From: Acanthornis magna
Lineage: Eukaryota > Chordata > Aves > Passeriformes > Acanthizidae
Assembly: GCA_036785705.1 (NCBI GenBank)
Contig: JAWUZG010000036.1
Coordinates: 15,991,501-16,055,500, forward strand
Direction of reading: 5' to 3'
Length of the DNA: 64,000 nucleotides
A program made the position numbers and the translations under genes. Shown in pieces: positions 34,226 through 47,000 of the stretch. The notes under the pieces are model-generated. The model was not told the origin of the DNA, made no database searches, and was given only the letters and a program-made list of their open reading frames with translations. Each line of letters opens with the position of its first letter. The stretch's first letter is position 1.

Positions 34226-35075
34226 CAACAGCTGCCTTGGGATTGCCTAGAGGACACAGAGCAAAAATGGTAGCTGACATTCAATTTGGTCCAGACCAAG
34301 TTTTGTCAGGTGGGACTTGGCCAGGGCTGGACTCAAAATGCTAATCCTTGCTGCTTATGATCAGCCCAGCCAGTGGGGATGCCATGACCAGGAGCACAGA
34401 GAAGAAATGCAGGGATTGTGGAGCTGCTCAGTGACTTCAGATTCATCTGCACCAATTTATTAAAAAACACAGAAGAATAAAATTAATGGAAGCAAAAACT
34501 GAGCATAAAAATATAAACTAAGCACCTCTAACTGTTTCAGTTTCAGCTCACAAGAATTGCTTAAAAGCTGTTCTGACTGAGTGTGCAGAGCTTTTACCAC
34601 TCAGTTTACCACAGTTATAGATCTTTTATGCCTTTTCAAAACCCCATGTCTCACAAACCTCTCAAGGATGGTTTCCATTCTTTCAGAGTGACAGGCTATT
34701 GGAAGTTGCATCACTTGTAACCAGCTGACCAGCACACCCTTGTATCTGCTTCTCTTCTTCCCAGCCTTCGGAGTTTTAAAGTCACAGTTTAGAAAAAAAG
34801 ATTAAAAATTATTATTTCCTATTCCATGAATAGGATAACATTTAAATAGCATAATTTGTTCATCAGGAACAAAAGAACTGCTGTGATTTGTTGCCTTCTT
34901 GTAATTAGACCCTTCTGCATTTTTGTTTGTTTTCTTCTCTCCTCATTGTGATACACTTAAAATGCGGAATAGACTTCTTCCTCATTAGCTTCACAATGTT
35001 TTCAAACACATGATTAAGCCTTTTTTTTTTTCATGGTACTAAATTAGTTCCACTATATACTTTTGTAAAAAAACC
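34226..35075. other. Unique AT-rich sequence
   Basis: No gene or known repeat seen. Only a short T run near 35021-35030 stands out. Confidence 0.6.
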
Positions 35076-35119
35076 CCAACCAACCAACCAACCAACCAAC
35101 CAACCAACCAACCAACCAA
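35076..35119 (+). repeat. (CCAA)11 tetranucleotide microsatellite
   Basis: Eleven perfect ccaa units preceded by aaaaaaccc. Perfect purity over 44 bp suggests a length-variable locus. Confidence 0.95.
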
Positions 35120-37453
35120 AAATTTGGAAATTTAAAATAATTCATAAAAAATACTGAATAATCTCACAACTATTCTGTGAACATGACAGCAAAAGAGCTG
35201 CTCTGAATCAGTCTACAGTTCTGCTTGGTCCCCTGCTTTGTTTATAATAGCACTGAATGCTTATAAAATATAAAGTATGGAGTACCTCTCCACAGTAACC
35301 CAGACCTCCTGAGATAAAGATTGCCAGGGGTTTGGTTGCCTAATACCTTTTCACCCTGTTTATGTTTTTTGACAGATTATGCTCTGACAGTGTATTTCAG
35401 GGTTTGACTTTGAGCTGTCTGTAAGGGGTTTTGTTCTGGGCTTTTTGTTCTTCCTTTGTGCCGCTCAGTACTTGTGCTATGAGCCGCAATGAACTAAGGG
35501 ATCCCTATTCTTCTCTGGTATTTCAGAGGCCTCTGCTACACCACCTATGTGCTGCTTTTTTCCAGAGTGGAAATCCCTTAATTTAAACTCTGTTTACGTG
35601 CAAACCACCCCTCACCTCTCATCACCTCGGCTCCCTGCCTCCATGCTGACTCCAAGGCGCAAAGGACACGGCCGCCCCCCGCACCCCGCCCTGGTTTGTG
35701 CCCGGCATCCCCTGAGATGCAGAGCTGTCGCTGCCATGACCCTCTGGGTGCAGGCACCCTGGCAGTGAGGCCGAGTTGAGTGCTGTGCCAGGAGAGCAGG
35801 CTGCACCTTTGTGCCTAGCCCGCCCCACTCCAAATAAAGCTCTTTTCCAGAAGGGCCTGGGGGCTGGGTGCACATATGGCTCTGAGCAGGCGGGACAGCT
35901 GGCTGCTGGAAAGGGCCATTGCTGAGGCATGTGCTCTTTTGATGTCCTTCCATGCTTTGTGGGTCCAAGGCATAGCAACACCACATCTGTGCTGCAGAAG
36001 CCCAGCGCCTCCCTGACGTGTTGTGGCACCCACAGCTGTGGGGAGCTGCAGGCACCAGGGCAGGATGGGGTCAGCAGGACCCCTCCAGGGCAAGACATGT
36101 TTCACTCCTGCCCAAGTGCCTGCTTCTAGTCCCTGGTGGCAGGACACCCAGGGTCCTTGCATGCTTGGGGTCCCCACTGCCCATAGCAGAGACCCTGTGA
36201 TTTTCTGGAAATCCTCCAGACCAACAGATATAAGCAGGAACCCTCTTTTCTCCCCACAGTAACCTGGCCAGTCCCTCAGACGTGACACACAAAAGCCATG
36301 TGTCAGCATTATCTCAAAGGAGGAAAAGCACTACTTTTGTACTACTTGAATGCAGATACCTAGGAAAGAAATGGGCGCTTCTCAAAAGTTGGGGAAATTG
36401 CTGCTGGGCACTTCTCTGTCTCTTTGGCTCCAGCCCGAGTGTTGTCCCTGGCCAGGGGCAGAAAGGTTGGACATGAAACAGCATTTCTGGTGCTCAGGGG
36501 TTTCTCTGTGTAGCTTCCAAGTTCTGCAATACTCTTTGCAGCCTGACTATGCTGTGGTATAGTTGTTTTCTGTTCTATGTCTATTTTTATAGCAGACAAA
36601 GGCTGAAAGATGACCCTGCCACCATCCAGGCCAGTTCCAAGACTGGGTGGATGCTCCTGACCAGGTGACATCAGTATCCTGTGTTGTGCTGTAGTATTTC
36701 CTCAAGCCCAGCAAGTTATGACCAAAACTGGACTGGGGGGGCCACAGAAACACCCCCTTGACCTCTCTGCACTATTACAAGGTGAGATTTTAGAAGCTTG
36801 CTTTGTCCTACGTACAGTATAGGCTAGGCGAGCCTATAGAGAGTTTTCCTTTCTCCATTTTTCATGACCTGTCATGTTTACAACAGACTAGAGAAAATAA
36901 ATTGAGCTTTTCAGAGTTGAATATTATGAAATGTGTTTTAAAGAAGAAACAATGTAAGTCAGCCTTATGTGTGTGCAATTTTCAAATTATTCACCAAAGT
37001 CCAAGCTACAAAGTCGCTGAGATATGCAAGCACCACAGATGTGGTCTCCCGTCCGGCTCTGACAGCACCAACATGCAAGCAGCTATAGTTAATGAAAAAC
37101 AGCATGCCAGCGTTGCTGGGAGATGTTAAAAAAAGGTGTAGTCTCAGAAAAAAAAAAGAAGAAAAACCCTTGTACATTTATTGATAATGAGATTATTTGC
37201 CAGCTACTTATTTTTTAAACTCGCAGTGTGATGCAGTAGCCATACATTTTAAAGTTTTAAAATTTTCCCTTAAAAGTAGCAGGAAAATATCTTGAGCAAA
37301 GCACTATCTATGAAATAAGAGATTAAAAGCAATTGATAACTGAGGATTAGGATCTGAATTCTATTTAAAGCAGCACTTTCATTATTATTCATAAGTTATC
37401 ACATGAGAATTGAGCTGGTATGAACACATTATCAGGCCAAGTGGCTTGACATT
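35120..37453. other. Unique sequence with a CpG-containing GC-rich patch at about 35.6-36.3 kb
   Basis: Between about 35600 and 36310 the sequence is GC-rich, and CpG dinucleotides are locally dense around 35655-35735 (for example cggccgccccccgcaccccgcc). Overlapping frames of 147, 158 and 164 codons on the minus strand and shorter plus frames arise there. None has a recognisable domain and the three minus frames contradict one another. A promoter-like CpG island is possible but the patch is small. Flanks are AT-rich. Confidence 0.5.
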
Positions 37454-37477
37454 GAGAGAGAGAGAGAGGGAGAGAGA
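37454..37477 (+). repeat. (GA)n microsatellite, one interruption
   Basis: gagaga... over 24 bp with one extra g pair near the middle (agaggg aga). Confidence 0.92.
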
Positions 37478-37770
37478 CCCTACAGCCAGGAAGTGTCCTT
37501 TGTAGTTCTAAACACAAACACATTTATGAGCTGAAAGTGTGTTTCAGATTGTATTACAAAGTGGGATTCCATATGGCAGCTGAGGTCCAGAGCTGGGATG
37601 ACTCAGGAAGTCAAGATGAAAAGATCAGCACAGTTTATTGAACAGGACTGATGGTTTCTGACCCACCCTCAGCTTCATGGTTTGAACAGACAGACTTACG
37701 AACTGGCAGAGCTTGAGACACGTCCTGCAGTAGCTGGAAATCATGACTACATTTTTCAAAGATTTACCTT

Positions 37771-38379
37771 CTAGTAAAAAAGCATATACAACAGTCTAGC
37801 CCCTAGTAAGGTGTTTTGTATGTGGGATTTTATGTAAGGAATAGACAATAGGACATCTGATTGATTGCAGCTGTAAAATATCCCTGTAGAAAGCCGGTAA
37901 TAAAAAAGGCCAGAAAATAGGCACGAAGCAAATATTTTTATGAGACTTAGGAGTTTTGAAGCAACTTTTTGAAGAGTTCTTTTAAGTGATAAAGAAGGTA
38001 GTAAACTTACCTCTTTCACATATATGAAAAATAGGCAAACAAAGCACTGCCCAAACTGGAAATTACTTGTATTTGCTCTTGAATATATTTCTACTTTGAC
38101 AGTTGTTTTCCTGCCTTTGCTTGCTGAAGCAAAAGCTGACTTGTCTGCGAACCGCCTGAAGTAATGGCACCTGGAGGAAGCTGTGCATCCCTCTAAAAGT
38201 CCTCTCTGGTGGGCTCTGGAGTGGAACTTCAGCACCAGAAAAGTCAACCAGGCAGCTTGAGTGGAGAGTCCCACCTGCCCCAGGGGAAGAGACACTCTTC
38301 CTGGGGCTGCCCACCTTGCACACCTCTGCGCACAGCAGTGTGCCATCCTGTGCTGCCCAGCTGACTTTACTGACCACAT
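37771..38379 (-). other. 202-codon open frame, probably not a gene
   Basis: An ATG-started frame whose first half lies in GC-richer DNA and second half in AT-rich DNA, with residues shifting from R/A/S-rich to L/F/Y/K-rich accordingly. That pattern follows base composition and not protein structure. No signal peptide, domain or family motif was recognised, and overlapping frames exist. It is recorded only because it is among the longest open frames in the window. Confidence 0.15.
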
Positions 38380-38598
38380 TGAAGCTGCCTATTGGTGAAT
38401 GACAAAGTACCTACTTTATTTTGGGGTATTTAGTGGAAAAAAAATGGTCCTTTTAGTTCTAGTCTTTCTCGTAAGTTTCTGGTCTTGGGGTCATTTGGAA
38501 TAAATTAACTTATTTCAGAACTTGAAGAATACAATAAAAGGCACACTGTTTTCCCACAGAAGTTCTGGTCTCTGCCTTTTTTTTTCACAGCGGTCTCT

Positions 38599-39234
38599 GT
38601 GCACAGATGCTCCTCCCCAGGTTTCTCTGTGAGGTTAGCAGGCAATGCTGCTCCATATCAAGGGCGGAAGACAGGATCTAAAAGAGATCAGCCTTTACAA
38701 ACATGTCTAAGTGTAGCCAGGAAGAGACGTCAGACTAGCAAGCAAAACAGCAAACAAAGGTGGGCCGCTGGAAGGTGTTTGACAGCAGGGCTATTCACTG
38801 CTGCCCTCAGAGCGCCAGTGAACCATGGCAAGGATCAGTCTGAGCTTGAGTCAGGTCTTTGTGTCGGTCTGCAGCACAACTGTAGGCAGTATTATCTTCT
38901 TGTGTTTAGGATAATGACAGCTCTCTGGAAGAGAGCTATCCTGAGCCATTCAGGCTTTTTCCTTCGCTCGGCACAGGTGCAGCGTTCCCTCCATGGCACT
39001 GGGGGGAAGGCTGTGAGTGCTGGAGGGCTGTGCCGGGACCCACACAGTGCGTGGGTAGTGCCACATTGGGCAGTGCCATCTGTGGCTCCAGGCGCAGCAC
39101 AGGCAGCACATCTCGGCTCTGGGAAGGTGTGCTCTCCCAGCCCACAATTTCAGCCTCAGCAGCAGACCGTGGCCAGCCCACTGCTACCCCCCTCCTTCGT
39201 CAGACTTGCCATTTTCCGCACCACATGGGAATAG
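38599..39234 (+). other. 211-codon open frame, longest in the window, unrecognised
   Basis: The frame opens just after ctgcctttttttttcacag (acceptor-like tract ending at 38590) and continues to a stop at 39232-39234. The product is rich in basic and small residues (KTGSKRDQP, ARKRRQTSKQ near residues 25-50) and has no domain I know. No donor site obviously ends it and no polyadenylation signal follows closely. One frame of this length is roughly what chance gives in 64 kb with local GC-rich DNA. It could be a 3' exon of an unknown gene, but the sequence alone does not establish that. Confidence 0.18.
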
Positions 39235-39949
39235 GGGGGCATGGGGGCTGAGCTCCACGGGTGGTGGCATCAGCTCGGCAGGCAGGCTTTGAGGGGGCAG
39301 TGGAAAACGCTTCAGAAAGCAAAGGAAAGTCATGTACAGATCAGCAGAGCAAACAAAGGAACAAAGGAGCACAGACATTAGAACTTATGCCCACTCAGTG
39401 AGCCACGAGATGAATGCAGAGAGAGAGGCAGAGGGAAACTCCGAGAGCCTGTAGGATGCCTGAGCCAAAGAAAAGCAGAGGAAAAGGAGCTCAGGGGAAG
39501 CCACCAGCCCATCTGGAGCAGATCAAGCCCCTAGTAAAAACCTCAGAGAGTAAAGAGTGAGCTCTTGGTGGACTTGTTTAAGCTTTGACTTTATTATGTA
39601 AAAAAAAAGGAATGTTTGGTCCTAGGTAAGGGGAGGAGGTGGCTGACTGGCACTCCAAAACCCAACAGAGCCACTGTGTCTGACCTATCTTGTGTGACTC
39701 CATAGTACTCCCCAGAAGATCCCTCTGGCAAGACGATTTGACCAGCATGGATGTGCAATGATGACTGCCTGCTTTTCTGCGTCATTGTGAATAATCCAGA
39801 TGGGGATGGTAATAGCTTGAGCTTTAGGGAAGTTTTGAAATATCTATATTTTTACAGTTGCCTGCTGCCCTTGACTTTTTAACATTAGAACTAAACTTTA
39901 AGATTCAGCAGAATATGTGTCTCTGTGTGAACATAATGTTTCTGATGCC
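39235..39949. other. Unique sequence, no gene
   Basis: Purine-rich in 39300-39560 with repeated agcagag/aaagga words but no ordered repeat. No ORF of interest. Confidence 0.6.
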
Positions 39950-39989
39950 AAAAAAAAAAAAAATAAAAAGAAAAAGAAAAAGAAAAAGA
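39950..39989 (+). repeat. A14 followed by (AAAAAG)n
   Basis: Fourteen A, then taaaaag and three further aaaaag units. It resembles a decayed poly(A) or a mixed A-rich microsatellite. No retroposed body was recognised upstream. Confidence 0.92.
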
Positions 39990-42900
39990 CTGTCATTGAA
40001 GAGTCCAAAACTGAGTCTGTCAGGACGAAAAGAAAATGTACTTTGTTTCCTCTCATTTTCACAGTTGTTGCTTAATTTCATATTACTCTTGGCATTTTAG
40101 CTGGGGATCATGATATCCAAAACCTATTCTTCATTTTTTATTCAGTTCCACAAGTTATATGTGCACTACAACTTCCACAGCTTTGAGTTCTCTTTCCAAC
40201 ATGCCTGATTGGGACATTTTCTTGTGAGCTTTCTTTTTTACTGCTCAGGCGGGGCTCACTCCTGGGCATGCAAACCATCACAGGAACATGGGGTTGGAAG
40301 AGAATGAAAGAAGGAAATCCTCAGTCCGCAGAAGCCTGAGCTGCAGTTACCACCTTGTGCAAGCTTTTTCCTCCTCCTTCGATACGGTGTTTACGTGAAC
40401 AAGAAGGGGAGGAAAAACTCAAGAGAAGGGAGCAGCAGCATGGAAGAAGCCAACTTTAAAGCAGTGGAGTTATTGGTAGAATTGGGAAGCTTGGACAGGC
40501 ATCTGAAGCCTTCAGCATGCCAAAATCTGTCGTCCCACCTACAACCGTGTGTGTGTCCCTGTGAGTGTAGAAAGTCTCGGAATCACAGAGACCATTGACA
40601 TCTCTTCCAGTTTTCCATTTGGACCAGCCCAGTGAATGCTTCCCATTTCCTTTCCCGGTCTGCGTTCCTACCTGGGGCTGGGGGACACACTCTCACATCA
40701 GCTCTGGGGAAGGGAGAAAGAGGTAGGGGAACATAGTCTCAAATTTGGTACTGTCCCTTTGTGTGAATAGGTGTAAAAGGGCATAATTTCAGTCTGCTGC
40801 TCTTTTCACACACTTTTTGTGTATTACTTTTCCTCTCTTGTTTCCTGGTTGAAATAGGGCCAGATCTTCAGCTAAAGTGGATTCAAGGCCTTCTTTCGTG
40901 TCTTCTCTGACTCTGACAGAGCTACCAAAAAGCATGTTTATGTCTCTAGGCTCTTAATTACCAGCTCCTTCTACATTTCCCTCAAGATATGCAGATTCAG
41001 AGTGCAAGGGAAAGTATCACTGGGGAATCTGGCCATTGCTGCAGTGTTTTTTGTTTAAATGCAGCTTGATCTGGAGACTGTAATTAGGGTCTTTTACTGT
41101 AATGACAGCGTAACGATGTGTAGGCAAAGCAACTCTAGAGAAAAGACAGAATGAGGAGGGATGAGAGGCCCACCTGTTGGGGCTGTGGTGTTTGAGCAGA
41201 CAAAGGCGTGGAGAATGTTTGGTCCCCTTCACCTGCTGTGAGTGCCCTCTCCTGCTCAGCAGAGCTACAAAGCCCCTGCTGGGAGCTGGCAGTGCTCAGG
41301 ACCTCAATGCAGTCAGGCTGATGAGTCCTACAAAGGTCACTGTGGTGGTGCCAGAGATGTGCATGCTCAGGGAGCACTGGTGCCAGGCTGACACCCCATC
41401 CTGTGGCTGGAGGTGGTTGGACAGCCAGAGTGGGCACAAAGGGTACGGTGCTGGGGGCTGATGGGCTCTGGTGTGCTCCAGGGGGTGCTTTTTAACTTCT
41501 ATTGTCTGAGAAATTTGCAATTAGTGGATGCCCTTCCTGGGTTTTGCCCCAAGGGATTTCTCCTCAAATCAAGAGCAGAGGCTGCTAATTCATCTTCACT
41601 TGTCTAAGATTCAACAAGATGAATTCTCCTCTAAGATTCAATGAGATTAATTCGTTGCTTGCAGTCTGTGAACCAGATGGGATCTGAAAAATTATATTTT
41701 TTATCATTCTCTTTTTTTTAACAAAGGCAGAAATAGCTTCTAGATTTTTATTATACTTAGTTTTATATCATTTAATCTTATTTATTTTATTCATTACCAG
41801 TGGATAGTGTTACTCTGTATTGAATAAAGGAAGGACCTTGGCAGGCTTTCCATTTTTATTTCCATTTTCCTTTTAGCAGACAGACAGGGCTCAGCAGGAA
41901 GCTGTGACCAGTGTAATCACTGCTGTAGATGAAAGGGTGTCCCCAAAAAGGGATTAAAGAGAAAATTCCTGTCATGGCAACCATTAGTACAGGAAGTCTG
42001 GACAGCTGAGATGGCGGAGTATTTTGAAACCAGATTAGGAAAGAGGTGTAGCTTTTGACACTGATGCCCATGTGTGGGTGCTAATTAAAGGGAGGAAGGG
42101 CTAGCTGGAGGGTGATGGCCACATGGAGTCCTCACAGAAAGGTTCTTCGGTTTCATCTGGTGAGTGAGGACATCTCTTGTCACAAGGTTGGGTTTGGTTC
42201 AGAAAATAAAAGTTCAGCTAAACCATCCCAGAAAAATCTTCCCTAACACAGTGTTTCCCAGCATCTTTCTGGACAACCAGGAGCTCTCTCCTCAGCTTTA
42301 TTTTCCCTTAAACTCATTAAAGAAACAGAAAGCCCAAAAGACAACACAGGGCAAACTGGCCTTCCCTGACAAGCCATGTGTGACTTGCTGTCTGAAAAAC
42401 TGTCTATTACGGTTTGCATGAAGTCTATACATAAATCTAGTCAGATCTTTGTCTAGAACTTGTCGATATTTGATGGTATTCCCTCAGTTTGCTCTTTGCA
42501 CCAAGACTATTAAATTGAGATTTTTCTTACCATAGCCTGATCTTGTAGAAGAGAAAGGACATAGACGTAAGCAGATGCCATAACCTGAATTTGTAACCAG
42601 TAGGTATTCTCTGTAGAAATTATGCCCTTTCCCTTTATCCTGAAAAGTAGCACAAAATGCACACTGCCCACATATTTGAACAAGACAGGCATCCAAATCT
42701 CTATCCAAAGCCAGGTCAAAGGTGAATCTCACAAATCTAAATCCAAAGCCGGATTTGCACAGCTCTAAATTTAATTCACTACACCAGCAAATGCTCTCAA
42801 GGGCTCAGACATCTTGAATGCACTGCTGCAGATTTGAACTCCAGGGCACCAGACTGCTTTTCCCACACAGCTCTTCAGCAGCAGCAGCAAGAGTAAATCT

Positions 42901-44037
42901 TGGCTCTGTGATGAAGTTGTGCATCTTTCCCATTTTTTAAACTCTCAAATTACTCTTTTTGAGGGAGAGACTTTGCGATGCTGGTGATCAGAGTAAAGGG
43001 GTTCACATTTATCTGGCTATATAACAATCTATAAACGTGTTATAAAAATGGTGGAGAGAGCTCAGAAAAAGCCATCACAGTCAGGGATCTGTAGCATTTG
43101 CATGTTCCTGATCCCCTATTCCTCTGCCCACACACAAAGGCAGTGGGACCCCAGCTATGAAGATCACAGCTGCAAGCAGAAGTGTGTCTCAGAGAGAAGG
43201 GCCCTAGCACGCATTTTTGGTGTGGCAAAATGGTTATGTATGAAAACTCTGGACTGCTGGACAAGTAGAATGTCCAGGGCTGACACGGTGGGGAATATTG
43301 CTACTGAGATTAGTCTCAAAGGAGTTACAGTTCATTGAGGTAGCTGAAAGATTACCTTATTTTTGCCATCAAATGCTGTATTCAGTGGGGATTGTCAAAA
43401 TCAGATCTTCTTAGACATGGCAGGTTTGGTTCTCCATCTGGACAAGTCAAAATAAAAAAACTTCTTGATGGAATTGGAAGTGCCAAAACAGCAATATATT
43501 TTGTTCAAACTCTTGAGCTAAATAAAATGATTCAGAACATCTGAGACAAAACATTCCTGATTTCTTCATAAATTTCTTTCAATCTGTGACCTCAAGTGAG
43601 TGAGCTTTGACTTCTTCACATAATTATGCATAGTCCTTCCTGAAGGCTGAAAACTGACTTAGCACAAGCCTGGCAGTAGAAGAAAGGCAGTGTAAGGTAC
43701 CTTGCCTTTGGACCTTGCCATAAATTCACTCCTTGGTCGTCCACAAATAGGGGGAAAGCCATCCCAAAACTACCCATCCCTTGCACGAGCTTTCACAGCT
43801 GCAGGACAGAAGAGATGCAGCTTTGACTTTGGCCTTTGCTAGTATTATTGCAATGATGATTGCTCAGGAAATTGCATTTATATATACTTGTTACTATCAT
43901 ACATAATAATAATTGATGCTCAGGAAAATCTACCTCATGACAAGCTCAGAAGTCAAGTACTCCCTTCTGCTGAAATTTCAAAATTACCAGGACATCACTG
44001 CTTAGGTGAAAGCAGTTGCTTTAATAAAATAGTAAAT
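39990..44037. other. Unique sequence, no gene recognised
   Basis: ORFs are at most 100 codons (minus 41135-41437) and unrecognised. It contains an imperfect 27-bp duplication at 41603-41656. Two short strings near 40283 and 40578 loosely resemble CR1 3' ends but are too short to call. Confidence 0.55.
41603..41656. repeat. Imperfect tandem duplication, period 27
   Basis: tctaagattcaa starts at 41603 and again at 41630. The following 12 bases (caagatgaattc versus tgagattaattc) match at 9 positions. Confidence 0.75.
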
Positions 44038-44073
44038 AAATTTTAATAATAAAAGTAAATTTTAATAATAAAA
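44038..44073. repeat. 17-bp direct repeat in AT-rich DNA, period 19
   Basis: aaattttaataataaaa at 44038-44054 and 44057-44073, exact copies, embedded in a longer A/T-only tract from about 44021 to 44092. Confidence 0.9.
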
Positions 44074-47000
44074 TAAAATAGTATTATCCCTTTACAAGGC
44101 ATAATTCTATTTTATTGATCCAGTCTCAAGCAAAACCATCATTTTTTGACTTGGTTACTTCCAGAAATGGCACATGTAAGGAAAATCTCATGAGAAACTC
44201 ACCCCTTCTGTTTCCTAGGTGGGCAAGACAGGTGGCTTTCCCCAAAAGGAATTCCGAGTGCAGAAAAAACATATTTATTGTAAATCAGATACCCTTTCTT
44301 CATGATCTTTCAACTGCTGAACATGTGGCATGCTGCTGATGTCTGTATAAAACTGGAGGAGATAGAAATTGGGAAGAATATGTCTAGGGAAAAAGTGCGA
44401 ACTGATCTCTGTAAGGCCTCTATCCGATCATGACTCTCATCATTCTCATAGAAGTTGAACCAGCCTTCCACTGGGATGTACATATAACCAATTGTGAGGA
44501 AATCTGGCATGTTCATTTTGTGGTGCTACAAGATAATGGACTGTATGAGTCATGGGAGAGTGGATAATATACAGAGTGAGCTTTCTTAGCTCAGTGGTCA
44601 ACGACTTACTGATACTGCAGCTCATAGTTAAGAACACCACCTTTTTATCATGCAAGAAACTTATTTGAGCTCCTGTCCCTCTAAGTGTGTTTTCTTGATA
44701 ATTTTCAATTACATGTCCTTGAAAACTGCCTAATTTCATTATTATTCTTCTGTGAAGTGTTTGTAATTTTCTTTTCTTCTTATCTTGAAGGGACCAAGGA
44801 AATTTGTAACTGTCTTTTGATTTTTGGAAACATTACTGTCTACAGAAAAAATAGTCAGTTGTAATTACGCCTTTGTTGTAACATGCTGAGTTTTTGTTCT
44901 TTTGTTCACTTCAGACTTCTCCCTCATGTGTTGATTTTGCTGCTTGCAGACTTTAAGGGAACTGAAGTTCTTTAAATATTTGTATTAGGGGAAGTATTTG
45001 AATCCAAACTGTAAGAGGGATGAAACAAAGAGAAACTAAAAGACGCAATAAATGACTCCAAATGCAAGAGAACAGCCTTGAGAGACTCAGAGTACTGTGG
45101 TTTTCTGTGTTTAGATGAGAAACTGCATGTCCAGTAGTTTGTAAACAGTGCAGATTTTTCATCTGCAGTCCAAAGGGCAAATAGATAAATGATGACAGGC
45201 TCTGAAATTTGGGATAATGAAAATAACTGGTCTACAAGGGCCTCTATAAGGAGAAGTTGATGACTTTCAGATGATTTTTTTGGTCACACTCTGTTGATTA
45301 AAGTAGCAATATCATGGGGCTCCTGCACACAGACTTCTTGACAGGGAATTTTGTAAAAACCCTTGTTTGAGAGCACAAAACTGACCTTACCTCTGTGACT
45401 GCTGAGCAAAGACAGCTGTTGCAACTTGTGGCAATACTCTCAAGCATCCTTAATCTACATAAAAGCTTATTGGTCTGCATGCAAGCAGGGTGAGATGCCA
45501 TTCCACCACATCCACAGTGAACATGCCTTACTGCTATTTTGGGCGGTGGAACACGCCGAAGCCATGGGAATGAGCACTGCTGTAAAAGAAAATCAGACAA
45601 ATCAGCACTTCAGAAGCTGTCTCTTCAACTCCTATGATTTTTCACCCCCATGGGTGTGACTGAGGAGGAGCAGGCACGTCCGTGGGATCCTGGGACCCCA
45701 TCCGGTTGCTGCAGAGGAGCCACAGTTCCCAAGAGCCATGGGGAGCATGAAGGGACCCCAAAGTGAAACACTGGCAGGAGTTGGGGGTTGACAACACGGG
45801 TGAGAGGTAGATGAGTGCTGGGACAGAAGGACATGTGACACAAGGACTGTCCTGATGCATGGTCAAAAGAGAAATTTCTACTTTCCTAGCTTTCTGCTCC
45901 CTTGCTCTCCCCATTCCCTGCCACTGGATTTATTTCCATTAAGATCACACTGAGCTCCAGGAGGACTGGGCATGGGGTGGAGGAGGGTTCTGGACAGGAA
46001 ATGTCAGCTCTCAAGCCCTCTTGCATGGGCACACGGGTTGCCTTTCTCCCCCATGGGGCCATGGAGCACCAGTGGCAGAGCATGTTCCACTGCACCTCTT
46101 CTTTTGGTCACCATGCATCTATCTCAGCTCTCCCTAGATGCCTTTGGAAGTGCCATCTGGCCAGCCTGATATTTTTAACCAAAGCCCAATCATTTCTATC
46201 ATTAGAAATTTCAGGATCATGCTAAAGAATTTTCCATCCTTAATTTACAGTGCTCTTCACTTCAAGCAGAACACCGATGACCTAAATGAGAGTGAGATTG
46301 CTGACCCTGAATCCTCCAAGCCTCCAGAATGTCCTAAAGTCTTGTCTTGAAGAGTCAGCACCCCCAGGTAAGATGGAAAAGGCTTCATGGGAGCTGCAGT
46401 CAGCTCTGAACAGGAGAGACAACCCTGCCTGTGACCACCAACATCCAGACTAACCCACAGGCTGCATTGCAAATTAGCTCTCACTTCAGTCTGTGGAACC
46501 TCAGATTTATGTCAGCTCATTCCAGAGCTAACCACTCTTTCATTGATTTGGGGTTATTTTCAATCACCTTCTATGACCATGAAAGAGAAAACAAGGTACA
46601 AATTATCATAAAAAGATGCTCAGTTCACCAAAGGATAACTTTAATCTAGGAATCTGAATTGTTATTTTAAAACCTATTTACCCAAATGCAATTGGACTTA
46701 CTCTTGACTGCAAGAATTCACAATATCTTCAGTTCTACCTGAGGGACTTTCTTGCCAGATTTCATACAGAAACCAAAAGTGACAGAGTTATTATGTTGCT
46801 TTTAATAGAAATAATCTCAAAATTCATGAACTACTGTCTTCATAAATATGTATTATGAAGTTCCTATTTTAATGTGATTAGATGTTAAATAGCAGTGTTC
46901 TGAAATACCATACTCAGCTAAGGAAAATTTCAATTTTATGACAACAGCAAGTTTTAAAAGTTTTAATTTGTAATTTTTTTTTTTTAAGAAGGCAAATATA

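Noticed and set aside
35076..35119. Regular array considered as CRISPR-like
   Set aside because: A 4-bp unit with no spacers is a microsatellite, and the DNA is vertebrate.
35622..36309. Three overlapping 147-164 codon minus frames
   Set aside because: They use different frames over the same DNA, so at most one could be real; stop-poor GC-rich DNA is enough to explain them.
40283..40310. catcacaggaacatggggttgg as another CR1 3' end
   Set aside because: Under 30 bp of resemblance and the following sequence does not continue as CR1.
40578..40605. ggaatcacagagaccattga as a CR1 3' end
   Set aside because: Only the first dozen bases fit; downstream sequence is not CR1-like.
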